Origin: Dactylonectria macrodidyma
Lineage: Eukaryota > Ascomycota > Sordariomycetes > Hypocreales > Nectriaceae
NCBI GenBank assembly: GCA_020744425.1
Contig: JAGMUV010000008.1
Span: 372,001 to 436,000 of the forward strand
Length of the DNA stretch: 64,000 bases
Reading direction: 5' to 3'
Shown here: positions 1 to 10,484 of the stretch, piece after piece
Layout: the number at the start of each line of letters is the position of its first letter
Numbering within the stretch: the first letter of the stretch is position 1
Made by a program: the position numbers and the translations under genes
Notes under the pieces: generated by a model
Told to the model about the DNA's origin: nothing
Database searches by the model: none
What the model saw: the letters and a program-made list of their open reading frames with translations, nothing else

Positions 1-28
1 CGGGAGTGGAGCTGAGGCTGAAGCGTCC

Positions 29-946
29 ATGCCGGCGCAGTTCGCCTCGGTGAACATGGATGATCTATGCTTCGACGAGAACACTGTCTTGCTATGCGAG
101 CCGACTCCTGGCGCCTCCGAAGCTTCTCCTAGTCTCCCTTGTCTTCCGTGGAGCCCGTGGTGCCTAGCTGATCAGCCTGGTCTTGTCAGTGCCGTTGCCT
201 TCCCAGCTCAGCAAGACGTCCCGCCCGGACAGCCCAACGCTGTACCTGTGTCGTACGTAAACGAGTACGACTACAATTCCAACCCGCTTGACTATTCTAC
301 CTGGGTGAATCCCATTGCACCCCCTGCTCCTGAGCCATTGTCACCGACGGGCTCCCCGGCCTCTCACGGCTGGCCTCGAACCACGCCGACCGAAACAGGG
401 TATCGAAGACGCAACCCGCATTCTGACCAACATTCGCCCCCTCAATTCACGAAGATGGACTCTGTTCCAAATTGCGAAGCCAGTCGACGCCCGCGACGTG
501 ACTCGGAACAGCCCGAGAGCCATCACGACAACAATGGCGTGGGCAGCAATGACAGCAATGGGCACGATGACAACAAGACAAGCAACCAGAATGACAAGAA
601 CGAAGGGAAGAACATGGGTGCTCCTGGGCTGTCCCCAAATCACGACGACGAGCACTTCCAGCGGATTCAACTGCGAAATCGAATCGCATCTAACAAGTTT
701 CGAATCAAGAAGATGGAAGGCGCATTGTCGCTGCAGGCTGAAGTGCAAAGACTGGAGGGGGAGAATAGAGTTTTGACAGGCAATAGGAACGAGCTTGTCC
801 AGGAGGGCCACTACTTCAAGATCCTCCTTCTACAACACGCCAAATGCAAGTGCGTGTTGATCCAGAACTACATTGCCGTGGAGGCCCAACGCTACATCAG
901 CGGTATTCAGCAGGGCGCGTTTCCGGGCCAAGGCCAGCTTGTCTGA
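29..946 (+). CDS. bZIP transcription factor
   Basis: The product is 305 aa. Residues ~213-232 form a basic region (RNRIASNKFRIKK, the N-x-x-A-S-x-x-x-R bZIP signature), followed by a leucine/valine heptad coil. The C-terminal stretch LLLQHAKCKCVLIQNYI matches the cysteine-containing tail of fungal ATF/CREB-type bZIPs. The N-terminal ~200 residues are low complexity: Pro/Ser-rich, then Asp/Asn/His-rich, as in activation regions. It should be a nuclear DNA-binding regulator, but the targets are unknown. The frame is open to the window edge, so the true start may lie upstream; the internal Met at base 56 is an alternative. There is no in-frame stop. It is the only apparently intact gene in the left 25 kb. 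Confidence 0.75.
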   Translation: MPAQFASVNMDDLCFDENTVLLCEPTPGASEASPSLPCLPWSPWCLADQPGLVSAVAFPAQQDVPPGQPNAVPVSYVNEYDYNSNPLDYSTWVNPIAPPAPEPLSPTGSPASHGWPRTTPTETGYRRRNPHSDQHSPPQFTKMDSVPNCEASRRPRRDSEQPESHHDNNGVGSNDSNGHDDNKTSNQNDKNEGKNMGAPGLSPNHDDEHFQRIQLRNRIASNKFRIKKMEGALSLQAEVQRLEGENRVLTGNRNELVQEGHYFKILLLQHAKCKCVLIQNYIAVEAQRYISGIQQGAFPGQGQLV

Positions 947-2108
947 CCGGTCGGCTTGAATTTGGCATACCGCATGTGTGAGCATCAAAAGATGAAGGAG
1001 GCGACGAAGAACCTGAACTTGACAGATGCGAAGGTGAGATGGGTAAAATTGCTATACGGTAACACTCACACTCCGGGAATGGGCAAGGCGTCACGGTGGA
1101 AGGGTAGTTATAAGGCTCTGGAGATTCCACGTCCAGGCAGTTTAGCAATACACGCCATATGACGTTCCTTGACACAGTTGAGCGCGCCTCTTAGTTTCGT
1201 TCAAGTTCGCCCCAACCTAGCCAACGCGGGAATCATCTCCATCGTGTGGGCTAAAGTGGTAGGGGTGCGGTGGCTATTGTTCTGACACCCACATCCACCG
1301 CTACCATCGGAGCATGGTCCATCTCCCATGCTTATGTCGCTGGCTGCGCCCCCTGGGCGTGGACGGCCATCCTGGAGTGCAATCGATGTCTTGGGAACGC
1401 CACTTGCCCCATCTCACATCCCGCAACCGGGAATGCTCGAGCTCATCATAATACAAGGCCTGTAGTATTGCTGCAGGCGGGCAGAAACATACAGAGAAGT
1501 GACAGAAAAGAGGGACAAGTGGTTGCTACTAGTAGCCGACAGACCATGGTCTTACAGTGTGACAGGAGACCGGTCCCTAGGGGGGACGAGAGTTGAGCAT
1601 GAGTTCGAGTTTGAGCATGGTGGTGGGTGTCGGTCCCATGAAGTAGTCTCCAAATGATTGGCTGAGCCGCGCCGTGAGGCTGAACGGTTTGACTGCTCGC
1701 ATTCGCCGCATGCTCTCCTCCGAGTCTCCTTCCTATCGAGACGTTGGGCCACGTTATAAAACCTGAGAGGCGGAGGTTCCGTCCGTATGGCCCAGAGGAT
1801 AAAAGGCCAATCTGAACGATGCAGCCTGTTCTCGTCAGCGTAGAGAACGTTCAAATGCGGCACGCACATGCGCAGTTGATTGGTAGCAAGGACGAGTCCA
1901 GGGCGGCCCGTCCCTTGCCCACCAATCCGAGGACAGGTCTTGACGATCGTCCTACGCGTACCATACACTACAGCCGTCCACCACTGAGTGAGCGACCCAA
2001 CGCGTCCACGACGCGCTATGGCCCGCATAAGCGGCGGCAGGAGACCGCTGACCGCGGACATCGACGGGAGCAAGTGCCTCCAGAGAACAAATTCTTGTAT
2101 CGCTCAAT
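947..2108. other. no convincing gene
   Basis: Only short overlapping ORFs occur here, none with recognisable domains. An AGCATGAGTTCGAGTTTGAGCATGG stutter at 1596-1619 is the only small repeat noticed. The right part (from about 1800) may be further decayed LINE sequence, because a LINE ORF1 fragment begins directly after it. Confidence 0.4.
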
Positions 2109-2348
2109 TCAAGCGGGATCACCCCCAACAACGTGCCGAGTGCATCCCATCCTGCAACACGGGAACTCTGTGTCTGTTTCTAGCTTGAGGCCTGTTTGGG
2201 CGATCACCTCGTCCTGGATGACCTCACTGATGTCGACCGGTTCGCCTAGCATGTTGGCTAGTTTGGTCGGGCAGTTCGGCACGATGTAGCCGAACCACCT
2301 TGTAGGTAGTTCAACCTTAGTGGCCTTGAGACAGTTCCTGCTCCTTGG
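2109..2348 (-). pseudogene. LINE (Tad-like) ORF1/gag fragment
   Basis: On the minus strand a 79-codon open stretch reads LKATKVELPTRWFGY, then NCPTKLANMLG, then DEVIAQTGLK. This is the conserved pre-knuckle block of fungal Tad1-clade ORF1 proteins (LPTRWxGYxVPxxP...DEVxAQTG). It has no start codon, is cut off upstream by a TAG (2349-2351), and ends at a TGA before the zinc knuckles. It abuts the truncated 3' end of the ORF2 fragment at 2367 in the same orientation, so two LINE pieces are joined end to end. Identification is by motif only. Confidence 0.6.
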
Positions 2349-2366
2349 CTAAGATCCTTTGTTGGA

Positions 2367-3626
2367 TCACTTTGTTTCGAGGCCGTATGGCGAAGCCCGT
2401 CGCTGTATGGTGGATATCCGGGATATCGATAAGTGACAAACCCAGCGTCTTGCAGGTGCCTGAGTGGTTCTGTTTCTAGCCCATTTTGCCATTCTCCAGA
2501 GAGTCTCTGGTGACTCTGAAGCTCTCTCAACATTCTCTTGATGCGCTCTTCTCAGTGCCTTCTTGATTACCCTGCCTTTGTGATTTCTGGCCGCTCGGTA
2601 TGCCTCCCATGTTTCTTCCGTGTGGTAGAGATTGTGGAGTCGCCTGAGGCGTTTGGTCTCTGCTAGCACTCGCTTGCACTCCTCATCCCAGCCCCGTCTG
2701 GATTTAGGTGACCACGTCCTTTGGGGTACTGCTGTCTCTATCGCACTCTTTAACGCTGCAACTATCTCCTCCACGTATCGATCAAGCGCGCTTCGAGTTC
2801 TTGGTCTTCGCAGTGGCGGCAGGTTGCCTAGCACGGTGGACCTGAATCTCTTCTCGTCTATCGATTTCCAGTTTCTGCCGGGCTCTCTACTAAGCTGCTT
2901 AACTGAAACGTCGAGGGAAATGACGATCGGTAAGTGGTTCGAATCGTGGTCGAGACCGCGGTCTACCTCGCTCCTGATGACCCGATCGACCAGACTGAGG
3001 GTGACCAGACAGAGATCAATTGTTGTCTGCCTCCTGCCTTCTTCGTACGTGATGGTGCCGGGCGCCAGAGTGTTTGTGAGGTTATAGTCTTCCATAATCT
3101 CGACGAGATCCTCTGCCTCTGCCTCTGTTCTAGAGATATGGGAGCCCCCCCACAACTCATGGTGTAGATTGAAGTCTCCAATTAGTATTTGCTCTGCTTG
3201 CCGAGCCGAGTCGAGTACCTTTCGTAGTTCGGGTAGTACGCTTCGCCTATTTTCCGCCGTTTGGTCGGGGTTGTAAATGTTGTGTACCTTGATCTCTCTT
3301 GTCTCGTCTCCTTGTCCTAAGGTTATCGTTACTGTGCAAAGATCCCGATTGTGCGATTCATGTTGCCACTTTGAATGATCGAGGCGCTTGTTTATATACA
3401 GGCACACCCTTGCTGGGCCTTCACCTTCATCTTGGGGGTAGCATGGATGAAACCGGTCTTTTGCTGGGTGGTGTGTGGTGTCCATGAATGAATTCGCCCA
3501 TGGTTCTTGGATGGCTAGGATGTCGAACTCCATCACCTTTGGGTCCTGTAATAGGGTAGCCATAATGATGTCTCTTGATTTTCTGACGTTGTACTGTAAT
3601 ATTGAGAGTGATTTCATGCGTCTCAT
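2367..3626 (-). pseudogene. LINE ORF2, endonuclease part (RT lost)
   Basis: This 419-codon ORF is the N-terminal APE-type endonuclease of a non-LTR retrotransposon. Visible catalytic motifs are LQYNVRKS (N), AIQEPW (E), LIGDFNLHH (D, N), TTIDLCLV and HDSNHLPIVI (terminal H). It nicks target DNA to prime reverse transcription. After about residue 345 the frame is lost: a second frame (2258-2533) continues the homology (KWARNR...HLQDAGF). No reverse transcriptase follows, so the element is 3'-truncated. The ATG (3624-3626) overlaps the stop of the upstream ORF1 remnant as ATGA. Confidence 0.8.
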
Positions 3627-4080
3627 TCACGGTTGTCGACGTCCATATTGTCCGCTTGGTAGGTGCTGTGTAGTCGTGCCGAGTTTGCATCGAGGGTTTC
3701 CAGTGCCCTTCTAGATGGCGTTATGATTCTTTGGGGCCGTTGACTACCCGTGTTGACTGTGATCTCATTCTCCACGTCGTTCAGTGGAGTTATGTTGCTC
3801 CCAGGGTTGGCTCTTTTTTGCCCTCTCTTTGTCGGTGACCTGCTTCTTCCTTGCCGATTCTGCTGACTGCGACTAGGTACGAGGGATGGTGCTCTCTCCC
3901 GGATGGTTCGTCCGATCGATTCCTCCTGAGTTCTCGTAGTTGGGTTCGCCTGGCTGATTGCCATACTGCTCTGTGACACTAGGTGGTACCTAGGGCGTGC
4001 GGCGTCTTGTCAGACTTGACAGGGCATTCGCGGGACGCGTGTTCTTGAGCGCAGTAGCCGCATCTCAACAGCAAACATCA
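3623..4080 (-). pseudogene. LINE ORF1, zinc-knuckle and C-terminal end
   Basis: Minus-strand remnant of the gag-like ORF1 belonging to the ORF2 at 2367-3626. A CCHC-like knuckle CGYCAQEHASREC lies at about 4062-4024 (spacing C-x2-C-x3-H-x4-C, one residue short of the usual CX2CX4HX4C). A frame change follows, then 118 codons of Arg/Ser-rich tail (RSRSPTKRGQKR) ending at 3623. The stop overlaps the ORF2 start (ATGA), as expected for stop-restart translation in bicistronic LINEs. The rest of ORF1 is missing or unrecognisable. Confidence 0.6.
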
Positions 4081-6720
4081 GGTTTAAATAAATACAAACT
4101 AGCTTAGCACTCTTAAAACAGCATCGTATTAGTGACTAAAAAGGCTAGACCACTTCTTCAGGTACGTCAGCTGGATTCAAACTTATTGCATCCCACTGTA
4201 TGTATGCCTCGCGATAGGATACACCGGGGATGCTGTTCAAGTCCTAACGCCGAAGAAATATGGACGGGTAGCGAGATAAGCCTGCTGCGGCCTCCCACGG
4301 CCTTTGACCTCCAGGGCCAAACTACGACCGATTCAGCACCTCTGCCACTTATGCCCCTTCTACCGTCGAGTGTAACCCTGAGCGGGGCGCTGAGCCGCAT
4401 CCCCTTGGGAGGATTTTCTAACCAATAATAAGGTTGATTATCCTGCGGGAAGGTTGTTTTGTGGGAAGACGCCAGCCCCAAGCATAAGCCGGGGTGCACG
4501 GAACTTTCCATATGTACGATTTGATTGGCAAGCTGTCACTCATACGGCTTGACAACGGCACCTTCCGAAGCAAGCGCCGACCACGGAAATTAGCTGATAC
4601 GTAAGGTATCGCATGCAAGCTGCAGGAGGAAGTGACAATCATTGCCTTTGCTGGGGTATTTCTACGACGATGACATCTCGACTGCTCTCTGTGGAGATCG
4701 AGGATATTGGATTATCGACGTGGTAAGATGATCCAACTACACAAGATCTGCAACTTTCTGCTGGTGGTAGCCTGCTAGTAAACATACACAACCATCGATG
4801 AGGGAGAAGCTCCTCTGCGGTGCATTTCCGCAACGTCAAGTCGGGCTGTGTAACCTTAGTCGCTCTTCCGCCTTGGCCCGCCCCGCCGTTAGCTCGCTGA
4901 TAATCCGACCGGTGCCGCGCGTTAAAACAGATCAAAAAGGGGTACACGGGAGATACTGGACCGAAACTAGTAAGCCTGGTTTCAGGTTTCTACATTGGCA
5001 CAATTGAAGGTGCGTATAAGTGTAGTCACGTAGTCTTCTAAAAAAAAAAAAAAAACTTTGATCATATTCGAAGCAATCGGGATCTCGGCATTGAAGAGAA
5101 AATAGCGATCTCTCGATCTGGGTTGGATATGACGTCGAGTTCTGCTGGCGCTCCTGCGACTCTGAGTTCACCACCTTGTGTCGCGCCAGAGTTTGCCGAA
5201 GGTTTGAATAGTTGGCGTTGAGGCTGAGACAAAATATCATGATGGATGTTGGCCACCAAAGCTGACCAGGTAGCCAGGCACACGCGGCGCCATGACATTC
5301 AGGGGATTACTAGGGCACATTAAGCACACACCTCCTGGCTGGTTGACCCAACCCGGCCGGGCGCAAGTGCTGCCGCTGAACGACATGCGCCTGACGGGCC
5401 CGGTGCATGCACGAATTCGTCAGCAAGCCATCAACTCGTACGACATTGCAACGGCACTTTCCGAACTAACCACAGCAACCAGTTGAACATTGAGATTTGG
5501 TTCAGCATCTTGGCTTGGATGTTGAAAACTCGTTCCCAACCACCGGGCTGCCTGGAAACAGGATTGCCATTACAACTGGCTCCACAATACGCTCCTCATT
5601 AGCTTCTCCAGGAAACCCTACCTCCCCAATGATCAAGTCACTCTGATTCAAAAGGGCAAACCTCTGCTGTGACAAAAGTTATTGTTTTGAGTAGCAGTAT
5701 GTATATATGCGCCGATTGAGGGCAGATTGTGTTAACATAATGCCAAGGCACACTTTCCGAAGAGAAAATCGTGTTGTTCCATCATAGGGACCCCGACAGG
5801 GAATCAGATCACATACCGGTAGCCTGAACCTGCTGCTAGTACATGGGGCTACGTTATGCTTGTGGAGATTGCAGACTTTTCATCACATGAAGCTGTAGGA
5901 AGCGATAATCATTGCCTTTTCTGAGATCGGTTATACCATTATTGAGGTGTAAGAGCATTCAAAATACACCATCTGTCACATTCAGAGTATAAGCCAATAT
6001 TGCACTACGCATTGGCGGAGTGCTCATTCCCTTTTGCCGTAGCTGGAAGCAGATGACCAAGCGCTGTACGATACTAACAGGCTCTAGGGAATGGACTAAA
6101 GAAGAAATGATGGCGTATCTTGACTGGGATAAGTCAGAAAACGAGCGTATTGACGCCTAAGTAGAGAATGAGATAACAGTGCAACCCTTTTCGAGCAGAC
6201 TAGGGCCGAGCGAGATCTGGAGCACGATCACATGTTTCCGCTTTTGGCCCGTGCAATTTGTCTCCAACAATTAGCGGCTCCGGTGGGTAGGTCTCTACCA
6301 ATTACAAGTGCTAGATGGTGACGCCTCTGACAAGATCATGACATTCTCCAGATTACAAATAGCCAATAGGAAGGTGTTGGATACCGTACGGTCAATTCGA
6401 TCACAGGGATAGTGTTCAATAGAGGGTGGATCCCAAATCTGATTAGTCACCTGAGGGGCGTTGGCTATCAGCCTAACCCCATTTACCAAGTCAGTGCGTA
6501 GTAACGGGGGGTCATGAGCGTATCTACCGTCGGGTCACGAGCGTATTGAACCAGACAGGACTAGGTGCACCACACCAGCGCTCGAGGATGCGGGGCCAAC
6601 CCCTAGGGGACCAAAGCAAGATGCGATCCAGGCATCGCACTCGGAGTATAACACTACCGAGACTTGAGTTTCCCGCGCTTTGACAACCAGGCGCAATACT
6701 TGCAAGCCGTATGTAGATAT
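4081..6720. other. long non-coding stretch
   Basis: No recognisable gene. ORFs are short and unlike known families. There is a poly-A/T tract (A15) at 5041-5055. A motif like GGAAGTGACAATCATTGCC (4628) recurs in mutated form at 5896 (GGAAGCGATAATCATTGCC), hinting at an old duplicated element. No tRNA B-box or TIR pair was found by eye. Confidence 0.4.
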
Positions 6721-6745
6721 CGTATATTTATGGTGGAAAAGACGT

Positions 6746-6753
6746 TATATAAG
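6746..6753 (+). promoter_or_regulatory. possible TATA box
   Basis: TATATAAG stands about 210 bases upstream of the leucine-zipper ORF that starts at 6958, on the same strand. The spacing is long for a simple leader, so an upstream non-coding exon or intron would be needed. Weak evidence. Confidence 0.25.
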
Positions 6754-6957
6754 GGCTCGTCAATGTCATAATGACACCCTTCCCTATCCACATACTTATT
6801 TCCACAGGTACAGTAGACTCTAAAGCAGACCTAGGTAATACTTCATGATATAAATTCTTAACAAACTTCTGTTAACCCTTGACGGCAGTGCTTCGAACGC
6901 AGCGACTTTTCGTACTATTGAAGAGATCACGACAAACAGCCTCGCGCGTCGATTCAG

Positions 6958-7314
6958 ATGGCTTGCGACCAGAGTTTCGACGATCTCCTTCGTTGCGGCT
7001 TAACAAAACCGGCCGTAGAGGCCCGACTGCAAGGGCTGAAGTTGAGAAATGCTGCGCTGTCCGTCGAGATACACCGTCTCCAAGAGGAGTTCAAAAGGCT
7101 TAAGGCTCTTCTTTCAGCCCATATGACGCATAAGGACTGCTGCATAATCAGCTTGCCTTCTACAGAGCCAGAGTTGAAGGTACGTGAACTTATATCCAGA
7201 CTAGGATCTACAAGCTTATTACAAAAAGTAATACGAATGTCCATCTTGATGATGAAGGATTTCCGTGCGTTTCCGAGCTTGAGCTTGACCACGTTAGGAG
7301 ATTCTGTAATCTAA
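6958..7314 (+). pseudogene. leucine-zipper (bZIP-like) remnant
   Basis: The 118-codon ORF has a regular zipper: leucines at exact seven-residue spacing in LQGLKLRNAALSVEIHRLQE and EFKRLKALL. A cysteine-rich HKDCCI tail follows, comparable with HAKCKCVLI in the bZIP at 29-946. No basic region precedes it in frame. A stop lies 13 codons upstream of the ATG, although KRSRQTASR in another frame at ~6920 could be a displaced basic region. AAG|GTACGTG at 7180 looks like a 5' splice site, so the last ~40 codons may be intron. I read it as a decayed or multi-exon bZIP-type gene. Confidence 0.4.
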
Positions 7315-7319
7315 TAAGT

Positions 7320-8336
7320 AATTCCAAAAATGACCAATATGTACCATCCCCAGTGCTCCCGACACGTATTAATCATGAGGACGATCATTAGAAAGCTAAA
7401 TCCGAATAGCTGATGTTAGTAGTGGTTACTTCTGGCATGTAGAAAATATAATCACGAAATATGGTCTTAGGTCTGCTGCAATCTATAACTTTGATAAGAC
7501 TGGCTTGATATCGGGATCATCCCTAATAGCATGGTCATCATAAGCGTAGAAAGGTAGAAACAGCTTAAGCAGCTGAAGGCCCTCGAGCTTTCCTTCAATA
7601 TCAAAGCTACCTGACCGGTTGAAGAAGGGTCAAGGTTGGAGCGGCCCAACAAGCCCACATCCTGGTCTTCATCAAGGCTGGTGGCATGAGGTTGTTATAT
7701 TCAAGCATTGGGATATCGCTGTCGGGGTGGGGAGACTCCTCACCGTCCCAATTAACCACTTCGTCTACATCAACGTGGCTTACGCCCATGATTTCCGCCG
7801 CAGATATAATTAGTATTTTTATGATATGGTTTGTGAGGAAAGGTGTTTGAGTAACTTGGGACTCCATGGCTTTGTATACTTTTTGGCAGCGTAGGCCTAC
7901 AGCGGGATACACGCTCACTGGCCTGACTACTGTCGCGGCTGCACTGGGAAATAGGGGACCCACTTGACTCGCTATTGAACGATTCAGTAGCAACGCAGTA
8001 ACTATGGGACACTACCTAGAAAGTGTAAGGATTGACTTACCAGAGTACTATAGGGTAACTGGGAAGGGACCCAAATGATTGGGCGAGACATTTTAATGTT
8101 TCGAAATATAAACTGAGCTAAGTGCTGCCGGGAATTTCTTAACATTCGATTGAGAAGTCTGCTGCCTCCTCGGGCCCTATTTTGGATGCGTCGCCGATCC
8201 AGAGCCTTGCCCCTCTTGCTGTCCTCTTTTCAGTGACTAGCAACAGCGGCAGCAAACCCTACGTAATCGCGTAGTTGAAGTCGAGCGTTCCGGACCTTAT
8301 GCAGGAACAAGGTGCTCCTACGGAACGATTCCGTAA
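7320..8336. other. no assignable gene
   Basis: A 128-codon minus-strand ORF (7607-7993) is the longest here. It contains IISAAEIMGVSHVDVDEVV and an acidic stretch but no family I recognise, and it starts close to a dense run of stops. It is not called as a gene. Confidence 0.35.
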
Positions 8337-8636
8337 AGGAGACCCACTCATGATCCTGTAAGCCCAGCCATAATTGCCCCCAAAGTCAAGTTCCTCATCT
8401 CCCCCGGGCCAACCGTCGGTGGATACCCCGGCGTGTGCCATGGCGGCATTGTGGCAACCATCCTCGACGAGGTCACCTCGATGTTCTTCCCCATCAACAA
8501 GGCGCACCTGTGCCGGGCGTGGGCAAACCACGTCGAGGGGCGCAAGTATTTCCTGCAGGGGACGATCGAGGATGGGGACGGGACGCTCGTGACGAGGCCG
8601 GAGGTGTTGTACATTGTCCGGAAGGAAATGTTGTGA
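8337..8636 (+). pseudogene. hotdog-fold thioesterase fragment
   Basis: The frame reads GVCHGGIVATILDEVTSMFF, then NHVEGRKYFLQGTIEDGDGT, ending in a normal stop at 8634-8636. These are the two ends of a PaaI/THEM4-like acyl-CoA thioesterase hotdog domain: the HGG-x-x-A-T-x-x-D-E helix motif and the later beta-strand VEGRKxxxxGxIEDGxG. About 30 residues that normally separate them (the central strands) are missing, so the two halves are fused by an internal in-frame deletion. A stop at 8334 cuts the 5' side. The fragment is GC-rich relative to its surroundings and shows little RIP. Confidence 0.6.
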
Positions 8637-8639
8637 CCT

Positions 8640-9240
8640 GCGATGAAAGGGGAGAGAGGTATGATATGTGTTTGTGACTAGCTGTGACTAGGTGAAAAGC
8701 TCATGAGCATGGCGATGCTTGGATAGAATGGAGCCATGACCATTAAGGATGTTTCGAGCAGTTCTGCGGGCATTCTCGCCTTATTAGCTGCAATTCTCCT
8801 TTCTGGCAACTGAGGTAGGCCCTGGTGTAGCCACCCGCCTAGTCTCTGGGGTACTTTGGGATAGGCGCTGGAGGAGTCCTTAGGTGAGTTCGGAATTTTC
8901 GGCATGGCTTATAGTATTTTATTTTATTTATGAGCAAGAGAAGGGTGTTGTTAAGGGAATGGCTAGACTTAAATACTTTTAGCAGCGAAGCTCAAGCTCG
9001 AGGAGGGATCGTCCCTGTTGGAGATTTAGAATTCGGGGGAGCATGAGAGCTGGTCGACATTCCTCATCGAGATTTATTGTTTGAGTTACGAAAGGCCATG
9101 GGCCTGACGTTCTCAATATACAATGAATCTCTGCAGCTGCTTCTACCTTCGAACAAAGATGCTACTTATAGCAGTCAGTACGTGCCTAAAACTACGCGCA
9201 GACAACCCCAAATCTCGTCCCACATCCCAAACCTATCCCA
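8640..9240. other. no gene seen
   Basis: AT-rich spacer between the thioesterase fragment and the inverted repeat arm. A short C/A-rich stutter of CCCAAATC/CCCACATC units begins around 9200 and runs into the repeat arm. Confidence 0.35.
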
Positions 9241-9873
9241 TGTCCCACATCTTCTCTCAAATCCCAAAGTCATTTTCATATCTCAAAATCTGCCCCATAT
9301 CCCAAATCAATCTCTAAATTCTCGCCAGCAAGCATGAAGGATCTACCTCTATATGACGTCAACGTCGCCAGAGGTGCCCATTTTGAGTGCGTTCTTTCGT
9401 TTACTCCTGCTTTGCTCGCTTAATAGTTAAGTTACCATACAAGGCAATCCCTGGAGATATTTTCTGCTTTAATACCCCGAGTGAAATATTATCAAAGCAC
9501 TAGGACTTAACAGCTGCCCCCAACTTCTCCTGTTATCAGTTGCTTTGCCTGCTTACACAAATATCTGCGACAGAAACTGCGTCGTCGCTGGGTGAGCTAG
9601 TTCTCAATCTGTTAACCAGGTGCTCGTAGCCTCGCAGTCTCCGAAGCTAACTTTTCTCTTCCTGTTCTCCATCATCCGGTATTTCTAGGCACCTCTGGGC
9701 CATCTCCTGCAGCTCCTCAAAGCTGATGGTATCCCTGAACGAGCGATCCTCATGAACCTTTAACACTCGTGGAAATCGCAGAGCAAAGTAGCTAACATTC
9801 GCGGGCTTATCGAATCCAGCACCGACCACCCCTACTATAAACGGATGCTTGAATAGCTCCACTGGCTGTAGCC
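9241..9873 (+). repeat. inverted repeat, left arm (well preserved)
   Basis: The sequence from TGTCCCACATCTT to CACTGGCTGTAGCC is the reverse complement, with many transitions, of 16097-16735. It holds the 3' end of a DNA ligase gene (minus) and about 400 bases downstream of it. This arm lacks the C-to-T damage seen in the right arm: its ligase tail has no premature stop. Confidence 0.8.
9647..9873 (-). pseudogene. ATP-dependent DNA ligase, 3' end only
   Basis: On the minus strand the frame reads LQPVELFKHPF, then GAGFDKPANVSYFALRFPRV, then EDRSFRDTISFEELQ, ending at a stop (9647-9649). This is the C-terminal (OB-fold/tail) part of fungal ATP-dependent DNA ligases. The gene is cut at ~9873, where LINE sequence begins on the other strand. 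The same stretch occurs RIP-damaged at 16097-16324, attached to the rest of the ligase. Confidence 0.65.
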
Positions 9874-10484
9874 TGAACATTCGGAACCCACTCACCATAG
9901 CCAGCCTACGGGCGATGAACCCCCGTATCCTGAAAGCACACGTAGACCGTGCTATAGAACAAAGCGGAAACGAGCATATAGAGAACATCAAGACGGTGTC
10001 AACTAACCAACTCAAAAGCGGTGACCTTAGCATCAAGACGGCTACGACCTCTGACATGGAGGTACTCCGACAGTTCGCTGAGGACTGGGAGCACCGGCTC
10101 GGCAATGGAGCAGCAGTGCGCATTCTAACATACGGAGTTCTTGTACACGGCATCCGTACTAGCTCGATGGATGTGAGCCAACTTGAGGACACCAGAGACA
10201 GCATTCTTCAGGAAAACAGACCGTTCATCCCGAGCGCCGAGATAAAATACATAGGCTGGCTCACGAGGAAATCTGCGGCAAAGGCTACTTCCTCGATCAT
10301 CGTTGAGTTTACAAGACCCCAAGACGCCAACAAGATCATTGACGAGGGTCTGATCTGGCACGGCGAAGTCTTTCAGTGCGAGCTGTATGACAGGTCGTGT
10401 CGACTGAGGCAATGCTTCAATTGCCAAACATACGGCCACATAGGAACCCAGTGCAAGGCAACAGCGAGATTCTTAAAGCCTTAG
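9874..10484 (+). pseudogene. LINE ORF1 (gag-like) fragment
   Basis: The ORF includes LTIASLRAMNPRILKAHVDR, then AEIKYIGWLTRK, then a CCHC zinc knuckle CFNCQTYGHIGTQC at ~10413-10454. This is the RNA-binding ORF1 protein of a Tad-like LINE. Its first codons derive from ligase antisense sequence: the junction is near 9873 and no native start is present. It stops soon after the first knuckle, where 2-3 knuckles are expected. No ORF2 follows. Confidence 0.65.

Noticed and set aside
1819..2289. 156-codon plus-strand ORF
   Set aside because: Its right half is antisense to the LINE ORF1 fragment (2109-2348) and it has no domain of its own.
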